Origin: Stenopsyche tienmushanensis
Lineage: Eukaryota; Arthropoda; Insecta; Trichoptera; Stenopsychidae
Length of the DNA: 64,000 nucleotides
Assembly (NCBI GenBank): GCA_008973525.1
Contig: WACJ01000269.1
Span: forward strand, 310,001 to 374,000
Direction: 5' to 3'
Position 1 is the stretch's first letter. Each line of letters opens with the position of its first letter. Shown here one piece after another: positions 56,480 to 64,000 of the stretch. Below the pieces are notes generated by a model, which saw only the letters and a list, made by a program, of their open reading frames with translations, was not told the DNA's origin and ran no database searches. Both the position numbers and the translations under genes were made by a program.

Positions 56480-59400
56480 GTATATTATATCTTCGTAGTT
56501 GATTCAAATAATATAAACGTTTTGGGGTTTTGAGGTGTTATAGCAATTCAAATTACGTACTCAACTCTATTTATAACGGCTAAAATTAGATTAAGCATTT
56601 TGTATAAAATCTAAATTTTATTCCGATTAAATTCCTTCAGCATTTTTATTAAAAATCAATGTTGTGCTTGAGAATTTAACAACAACAAAAAAATGCAGAT
56701 ATGCGATAAATTTATATGAATTGATGTGGATTCATATATGTGCACATGGGAATAAATTCACTCAGAAAAATAATAAAATCTCATTATTTGTCTGGAAAGT
56801 TTTGTTTTTATTGATAGTTTGTGCTGTGACATCGGCACTTTTGATCGTGCTGTATATCAAACGACTGATAATGAAGATCGGTGTCTTCATCGCGTCACAA
56901 CCTATGACTCCATAATTGTATCAGATTTCTTCAAATGTAAAATGACACATGTTATCTCCTCGCATAGAAGAACCTCAGTCTCGAGGATGTCGCAGTCGCG
57001 ATGACATCGTCCGAAATGAAGTAGAATTGGAAAAGGACGTCAATTTCGACACTGTCACATATCTGTGTCCGCATCGACTTTCTAAATACGTGACGCCTTA
57101 TTGTTGATGGAAATCGGTGACAATAAAATGAAGTGCTTCGAAATATGATCACGCATCATTTGTGCTGAATCGCAAGATTCCATTGTTCTTCATCATGTAA
57201 TCATTTATAATGTGTCGAGAATGAAACATAGTGTTTTTTTTAATATCCCGAGTGCAGTACGATGTGCAATTTATGCTCAAAATGTTGTAAATGACGCAGT
57301 TCAAAATGCTTCGTCTGAATAATTTTTTTGGTAATTGAATTTTTGCTATTTATGACATTCCGTTCAAAAGTTTAATCACATCTTACTAATGACCATTCAA
57401 TCAAATAATACTTAGCTGAGCATTCCATGAATAATACCAAATGCGAACTATGAATGTTCTTCGATAATATAAACAGAATTATGTGATAAAGATAAAAATA
57501 TTTACATTCAATCGTATAACGACCGATGACACGACATGTGTACCAAGGTTTTACAAAGGCTAATACCCGATGATACTACATGTGAATCATGCTACAGCGT
57601 CAATTTTTTAATACAACCAAGTATACATATCAGAATTAATTTTAACACTTTCTGATCATATTTTAGATGACATGATATCCATTGGTCGGGATTATTTTTG
57701 GATTGTGCGCACTCCATTAATTATTGCTTAAAAATAGTTGGAATTTTATTCAAATGATGTTTAAATTATGCGCATATTATAATCTTGATATACATTTACT
57801 TATAGCTTTCTTTGGCATTATGTATTTCTATTATATAAATGTTGTAGTCGACATCAACTAGTATAATATAATCATCATATTAATCTTATAAGAAACGACG
57901 GCTTTAATAAGTTAAGTATTTCTGAAATATTTAGAGTTATTTTATAGCATCAGTTGCATGCTTGTGCCGGGAATATTCCGGCATCCCAAAGCTAAAACAG
58001 TTGGAACGAGAATATCCCGGGCTTTTAGTGGAAAGAGTCGACATTATAAATAAAAATAAAAACTGCACTTAATGATGATTAAATTATATTCAATATTGAG
58101 AGACTTTGATATCCGAACGTTCATCTGTTAACGTCCCTTACGGAAAATAAATTTTATATGACAACAGGAAAATATCTGGGCAGTGATTGAATGCTGATGA
58201 ATCTCCAGGACACTCCCTTGAACATTAAATGCATCAAAATCAGAAAACATTGTAAGTCCAAGATTTACATCGTAGGAAAAGCGAGGAAACCAAGACCATG
58301 AATTCCAAAAGTAATTATAAGAATTCCACATTACTAATTTCTACCTACAGATTAAAAAAAATGGAATATGTAATTTAGTTTCCAGTTGATAAAAGACTAT
58401 TGACGCTAACGGAGATTATTTTGATTGAATACATTATGTTTTATAAAAGTTATGGCATTTTAATTCGCAACAACAAATTCCGAACGTTCATGTGGAACGC
58501 CCTAATATTAAGCCCAATTCCATTTTGTAACTCATTTAATTCCATTTTTAGGGACCTAAAAGTTATTAAAATAAATTAAAATTGATTATGGCAATATCTA
58601 TTGTTTTTTTCTAGGCAATGTCTACCCTTATTTTTAATTTAGAATGCATGTCAAAAATTGTATAATATTATTTTTAAGATGACAAAAACTACCATATTTT
58701 AAATACAGAGAAATTATAGATATCCTGATTATAGAAATGATTGACTCGTTCTATACTTGATGTTCTATATTTACAGCTGATTCACTGAAAAATTATAATG
58801 AGGTAAGTTTTAAAATGTGGTTAGTAAGTAGTGTTGTTAAAAAATTCAAGTGGTTAAATTCAAATAGCATACTAGCTTTAAACAAATGAGTACAATAGCA
58901 AACAATCCCAGACGTAACTTCAACAGTGATAATTATCTTGCTCCAGCTCAACAGTAACAACTACCCTCTAAATTTATTCGGTAGTTAAAACTTTGTCGTG
59001 ATCATCCCGCCAACATTTTCATACATAAATTATGCTGCGAAAATTTAAGCCTACTTAGCTCCATAAATTAATAGCGAAGAGTGACGGAATTAACTTTTTA
59101 TTTCATCATCGTTTTAAAATTGCGAAATTTGTTAAATCATAATTAGTGTGCAATTTCAAGACAAAACAAGACAAGGGCGGAGTTCTCACGAACTAAAGTT
59201 CAAGGAATTCCATCGTTTGTAGTCTCCAGCAATTAGTTTTCAAACATCCAAAACGTATACTTTATCAGAAGACCGACGAACAAATATCAAATTTACGAAT
59301 GGCATTTCTCATTGGCAGTTATTAAATATTTCGAGAAATTTGCAGTGTATTTCTTATTTTATTATGATTTTTGCACATAATACTATTCTAATGAATAATT

Positions 59401-60180
59401 AATTTTGCATAATCATTTATTCATAATGCTAGAAGAGCATTCAGCATATTGATTCAATCTATCGACTCGATGAAAATATGCTACTGTTTTAATATTAATT
59501 TAATGAAAAAGTACACGAAAAAGGGTTCGGCTGTATTCATATTAATAGATAGTGTTTTGAAACACTTATTAGTTGTTCGGCTTATTGGATAACGATACCA
59601 GTAGTATCGATTTGCTTATCCAGTTTCCAAGTGTTGCGATAAAAATTAACCATGGTAATGAATTATTAGAAAAATATAAGTGGAACATTTTTGAAAATCA
59701 TTTTACAAAATGTAAATAATGCAAAACATAATTTAGAATCATGAATTTGTCGGTATTTTGACTTTTAAAATCAAATATTAATAGGAAATTTCCATTTTAT
59801 TAAATTAAATCAAAAGGGACCAAATATTCGTAAAGATTTCATAGCAAACATTTGTGTTTTTAAATCTAATGCGCAAAAATGATAAAAAACAAGAATGGAG
59901 CTTTTGATGGATATCGTGACCGAAATAATACTTTTAGCAAGTCCTCTCCTTCTTATAGCCACTCGCTGATTCAAATTATCGATTAATTCAGCGTTTGGAT
60001 TAAATTAATCACTTAATATGTAAATTCTTCTGATTAATACTTTTAGATTTTATTTATCAAAAAGTCAATATAATATATCTATTATTACCTAATTTGCCTA
60101 ATAAATGTTAAGTAAAATCGACTTTTTTTATGTATTATTTTTCTACGTAATCCTTTTTGTTTCGTGACGTTACCCATTGT
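56480..60180. other. Gene-poor AT-rich tract
   Basis: I recognise no gene. The text near 57975-58025 (GGGAATATTCCGGC, AATATCCCGGGC) looks like a hAT end. 58098-58130 and 58410-58507 carry the mariner-like end described at 45687. A hairpin is at about 59588-59625 (GGATAACGATAC / GTATCG.....TTATCC). The frames at 56664-56915 and 58128-58331 have no recognisable domain. Confidence 0.4.
58410..58507 (-). repeat. Dispersed mariner-like end (copy B)
   Basis: The reverse complement begins TATTAGGGCGTTCCACATGA followed by ACGTTCGGAATT, and continues parallel to 45687-45780 (ATAACTTTTATAAAACATAA, TCAATCAAAATAATCTCC). A second, weaker copy of the same end in the same orientation lies near 58098-58130. 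Confidence 0.5.
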
Positions 60181-60189
60181 TGAGGTATC

Positions 60190-60770
60190 CCATATATGCT
60201 GCGACCGGATTTGAATGATAAAAAAATAGTATTTTCACACATTGAGTGCAAAAATGAGTGAATCGGAGACAGAGACGGAGAGAGTGTCTTGCGTCTCATC
60301 ATACACTCGTATATAGATGGCAAGATCATGCTATAAAGATACCCTTATACATCTACAGAGTACAAAATATATTAAAACGGATGACGACAAAATAAACATT
60401 AAAATTATAATTAAATTTGTCCGTATCCGATGATCCGGTATGGGATATTTTTAGATCGTTTGTGGTCTTCTTAGAATTATAATAAATAATAGAAAGTCAC
60501 ATAAATCAATTATATACTTAAAACTCTGTGAAAAGTGATTCTATTTGCAACGCTATTGTATCGATCGGCCCAAATTTATCAATTTCAAGCTTCAAAAAAT
60601 ACATTATTTTGTTACTAAAATTGAAGACACACATATATACTGTTCATATTTACGCGAAGAAAATAACGGATATATAGTGTACTATCAACAGTGTTAAGGT
60701 TCATTTATTGGTATACAAGCTTGACACACGCTGCGCGGTCCTGAGAGAAAATTGGATTATGTAGATCATA
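60190..60770 (+). repeat. Repeat family R2, fourth copy
   Basis: It has the R2 start seen at 42490 (ATCCCATATATGCTGCGACC), the GGAGACAGAGACGGAGAG run, CCAAATTTATCAA, ACTATCAACAGTG and CTTGACACACGCTGCGCGGT, with about 230 bp of extra sequence in the middle. The 60135-60329 frame lies over it and is not a gene. Confidence 0.6.
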
Positions 60771-60829
60771 AATAGTGAACATACGAATAAAGCATCATAA
60801 TATATACCCGAAGTAATATTAAAGCATTG

Positions 60830-61373
60830 AGTGTTTCGTCATTTAGTCTGGATCTGATTTTAAAAGCCAGGCAACTTGCTGCTGAAAATGCACGCTCAAA
60901 TCATATTCGTTAGAGGTATCGTCATCAGATATTTAAATACTAGTTCGAGTTGATAACACCGTGAACCCCCATTTTCGTATTACACCATCAATGTGATTGA
61001 TAAAATTCCTATCTGCTGAGACACGGACTAAAACTCGCAAAATTCCAGATTTCCCGATAAATTATTTATTTCCGTCGCTGCAGATGAATACTTGTATACT
61101 ATAACACTTTAATGTGATTCGTAATTATATAACGGAGGATTATAAAAATTCTGAACCTCGTATCTACTATATTTCATATCGATATTTCCATTATTAGAGA
61201 CGAGGTGTAGTAAATACATCACCGGTAGGGAAAGGTTAATAAATAACTGATGGTGAAGTGTACGATTTTTGTTAGATAAAAATTTAAATACCGAATTTTT
61301 CGGGATTACGTTTATTAATCCCGGGATTCATGAGCACTTAAAACTGTCCAGGATCCCGGAATTGGATTCCTTA
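60830..61373 (-). mobile_element. Third copy of the 45947 hAT family
   Basis: The right end (AATTGGATTCCTTA) and most of the interior match 45947-46691 in the same orientation. At 60830-60980 the minus strand keeps a piece of the hAT dimerisation region, homologous to 35595-35720. A block of about 150 bp present in the other copies is missing around 61245. The left end is not found, so no duplication can be assigned. Confidence 0.7.
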
Positions 61374-61737
61374 ATCGTGATTGAAATAAAGAATTTAAAA
61401 AATAATTAATAAATAAAAATTAATTTTTGGCAGTGTTGTATGCAAAAAAGTAGAGTTATGACCATAGAAAATCTAGAAGATGCATTCGTTTTCGAGAAAT
61501 TGTACCCATCAATTTCAAAAATATAGTTTTGAGTAAAAAACGATTAAAATGCGTTTTTTTAAACATTAAAGCCCATGCAATCCCTTTTAAGCGTTATTCA
61601 CGGATATACATAAGACGTATTTATGTTACGTATGTAATATTTTATATAATAATTTTTCGTTGGTAGGATGTATATAAATGTGATTGATTTAATCAAAAAT
61701 GTATTATACAAACGTATCTAATCTAACATTTTCTAAA

Positions 61738-62129
61738 TTATTTGGAAAAACGTCTAATTTTATTACGTTTAGAATTGTGTCTATTTTTTAGCACGATAAG
61801 ACGCTTCTGATATCTTCGCTTTCTGATTGGTCTTCGGGTCGGAGTTATCGTCCTTATCATAGTATACCAAGGTGGGATCCTTATCACCTGCCCAAGTTGC
61901 TGACACTCAGATTTTAGCATAAATGGAGCAGTTATTCCTATTTCGGACGCCGAGACGTCGCTCGGTACGATGTCGTAGTGTTTGTATGTAAATTGTCGTA
62001 GTTTCGATGCTTTAATCTGAAAGGATGAACCGCAATCGAGACGTCGACCATGTTTCTGTTCGGAGCGAAGATTTCGAAGACGATTGCGAAGGTAATGACG
62101 GTCGGAAGTCTTTGTGTAGCACACGATTG
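61738..62129 (-). CDS. Possible exon: basic, unrecognised 130-residue protein
   Basis: The acceptor-like TCAATTAG is at 62130-62131 on the minus strand. The frame then runs 130 codons to a stop: IVCYTKTSDRHYLRNRLRNL, then KHGRRLDCGSSFQIKASKLR, HYDIVPSDVSASEIGITAPF, QLGQVIRIPPWYTMIRTITP and a strongly basic end (RKRRYQKR). Codon composition is richer in GC than the surroundings, and no TE family fits. The frame is open back to a TAG near 62180. I recognise no family. This is the best candidate for a non-array host exon, but there is no start codon or partner exon in view. Confidence 0.4.
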
Positions 62130-62179
62130 CTAATTGAGTGCGGTCAATGATTACATTCAGCCATAATTGAATGAATATG

Positions 62180-62655
62180 TCAAACTATTACGATGAGTTA
62201 TTCGATGAGTCAGACTAGAATTCGTGATAACGAGACTCAATTACACTTTATAATGACATGACAGATCAACGAGAATGTTAATAGAAACAGTTGAAATGGC
62301 CACTAATTGAAAACGTGGTATAAAGTATACAAATAATTGAAATAATTGGGACGTTGCTCATTCTCGCATGCTAATATAACCTGAAATTCCTTATCTTTGA
62401 TAAACTGCGCCTGAACCGAAATGTTATTCTGTGAGCATGTGATATCAATCAATCAATAATTTTAAATTCATTCAATTCTATCCCTATCTAAGCAAAACTA
62501 GTGAAATTGGTGAAAATCAGATTGGCACATAAAATATCGATTTGTATCTAATGGCGCCAATTGCAGTGAATATCTCGAAACGCAACATAGATTATATTAA
62601 TATAAGCCCATTTAAATATAAAAACCAATGACACAAAATTTAATTAATTAAAAAT
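62180..62655. other. Short intergenic tract
   Basis: No gene recognised. Confidence 0.45.
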
Positions 62656-62664
62656 TGATATATG

Positions 62665-62908
62665 CAGTGGTGGATTTCCTTCTTCGTTAATATCTTGGGC
62701 CTCATAAATTCCGGGACCAACGTGTAATTCAAGGTACATTCTCATCCTTTGAAATAAACGGGTTCAACTGCCGCGTAATAGTGAAACCGTGTATATCAAA
62801 GACCGAAATGTAGTCGAGAATGTATCCTACGCCGAAAAACTGAATAGGTCCAGGGGGCCTCAAACTTAAATTGCGGCAAGAGCCTCTCAAGTGCTAAATC
62901 CGCCACTG
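62665..62908. mobile_element. hAT-type MITE with 8-bp duplication
   Basis: The inverted ends are CAGTGGTGGATTT and AAATCCGCCACTG. The 8-bp flank GATATATG is perfect on both sides (62657-62664 and 62909-62916). The 244-bp interior is non-coding. A CAGTGGCGGATTT end with an 8-bp duplication is a widespread hAT signature. Confidence 0.85.
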
Positions 62909-62916
62909 GATATATG

Positions 62917-63325
62917 ATAAAAATCTATTGATTTTCCTTCTTGAAATGTATGGTTATGCTACTTTTCCGCCGATCGACTTATATAAGAACTCATATAAAT
63001 AGTTTATGAATAGTATTTGAAAATAAGAAAAAATATAATTAACATTACAATCAAGTTTTACATTTATTTCGCGTTATATTATTTCCACGATATATTACAT
63101 TGTAAAAGTCTCGGATAATACCCAAAATACATTCATAAAATAATCAATTAATTAGCCACAATATTTCTGCAAAATTTAAAGATACGCATTGAAATAATAA
63201 AATTATCAGCTTATGATCATATAATTGTTCATAAGAAACGCTTATGTATTGCATTATCACTTAATTTGGTCAGGACTTCAAAGACTAAATTCTTTTAATA
63301 ATCCGAAAAAATAGAATTTGTATTA
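62917..63325. other. AT-rich tract
   Basis: No gene or element recognised. Confidence 0.45.
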
Positions 63326-63327
63326 TA

Positions 63328-63716
63328 CAGAGTGTTTTGTACATGGATCAACAATTTTTTTTTTTTTTTTTGAGATTAAGATATTATTTTGTTACGCTTC
63401 ACACATAAGCCCTATGTCTTATAAGCTACGTTTCACACATAGGGCCTATTTATTTGTCTTGTTTTCTCATATCTCATTCATTCGCACAATTTTTGTGACT
63501 TAGGAAGCTCGGAACTAGTTTTCTTTAAACCAATTGCATAAAAAAATGATGATTTAAAGTTGAAAATTTGGTTATTTTTTTAGAGTGTTGAAAAAAAAAT
63601 ATATTTCGTCAACGTATATTTCGACAGTAAGGACATAGGGTATATGTGTTAAACATAGCAAAACACACCCCTAGCCCCAAAAAAAAAAATGTCGGTCCAT
63701 GTGCAAAACACCCTTT
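63328..63716. mobile_element. Hairpin-forming MITE (family of 12961)
   Basis: The left arm begins CAGAGTGTTTTGTACATGGA and the right arm is its diverged reverse complement (TCCATGTGCAAAACACCCTT). The symmetry continues inward: T-run, then CACACATA.GGCCTAT against ACATAGGGTATATGTGTTA. TA lies just outside the left end. Both arms are about 100 bp or more, so the whole 389 bp could fold back. The 63318-63503 and 63609-63794 frames are products of the arms. Confidence 0.7.
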
Positions 63717-63929
63717 ATAAATCATGGAGCTAATACAAACAACTTTATAAACAGTATCTTCATTTAGCAAATATAATTCTAATTGTTTGGCCAAGTTTTA
63801 ACCTTTTTTTTAAACATTTCAAGGCAAAATATATAACAACACTATTATCATCATTTAAATTTCAGATTATTACAGATGTTACTTCTATCAAATTTGCTCA
63901 ATTAATATCTTCTTTCGTCAATAATTCTT

Positions 63930-64000
63930 GAATATACTCAAACCTCTTTTTGTGCGACTTTTTTTGTGCGATTTTCCGCGGAACGCATCTACTGCACAAA
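63930..64000 (+). mobile_element. Tigger/pogo-like end cut by the window edge
   Basis: CTCAAACCTCTTTTTGTGCG and TTTTCCGCGGAACGC resemble the Tigger-type end near 55043 (CTCGAGCCTCGTACAACACG, GGTTCCGC). The remainder is beyond the window. Confidence 0.4.

Noticed and set aside
1..64000. CRISPR arrays, bacterial operons, ribosome binding sites, rRNA and tRNA genes
   Set aside because: No spaced identical repeats of CRISPR type, no operon organisation, and no A-box/B-box pairs with a convincing cloverleaf were seen.

Overview
This is AT-rich eukaryotic DNA, most likely from an insect or other arthropod. The evidence is long intergenic tracts, canonical splice signals next to coding exons, and many degraded mariner, Tc1, hAT, pogo/Tigger, Harbinger and non-LTR elements. 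Nothing looks bacterial. The order of arthropod cannot be fixed from this sequence alone.

The only convincing host genes are four tandem, same-strand (+) paralogues at 7146-8039, 14309-15169, 22718-23587 and 30187-31056. Each encodes about 286-297 residues: an FP (Fbxo7/PI31) domain, then an F-box, in the order seen in Fbxo7 (Drosophila nutcracker). The N-terminal ubiquitin-like domain of vertebrate Fbxo7 is not encoded in these exons, and the C-terminal tails differ between copies. A sharp splice-acceptor-like TTCCAG lies 5 bp before every start codon, so each copy probably has at least one upstream (probably 5'UTR) exon. By family knowledge they should be SCF substrate adaptors linked to the proteasome regulator PI31. 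The copies are patchwork-related to one another, which suggests gene conversion.

Region by region. 1-7 kb: a pogo-like MITE, a Harbinger-like MITE, a 24-bp direct repeat, a Helitron-like 3' end and a CpG-rich island (5.44-6.3 kb). 7-31 kb: the four-gene array. Each intergenic gap (about 6-8 kb) is packed with elements: a complete hAT with an 8-bp target duplication and a nested LINE piece (9.2-11.2 kb), a long element with inverted ends (11.3-13.4 kb), Tc1, LINE, mariner and hAT remnants (17.2-20.8 kb), mariner and LINE remnants (25-29 kb). 31-43 kb: hAT, mariner and Tc1/mariner relatives, a GC-rich island that may be a promoter and first exon (36.6-37.3 kb), and an almost complete mariner (40.5-41.8 kb). 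43-64 kb: mostly gene-poor, with hAT, Tc1, pogo and unclassified repeat copies, plus three minus-strand open frames behind acceptor-like sites (54.1, 56.2 and 61.7 kb) that may be isolated exons of unrecognised genes.

Apart from the array, almost everything is transposon debris. None of the transposase or reverse-transcriptase frames is intact. The biological story is a lineage-specific Fbxo7-like cluster in a transposon-rich locus. All calls are by eye; no database or alignment program was used.
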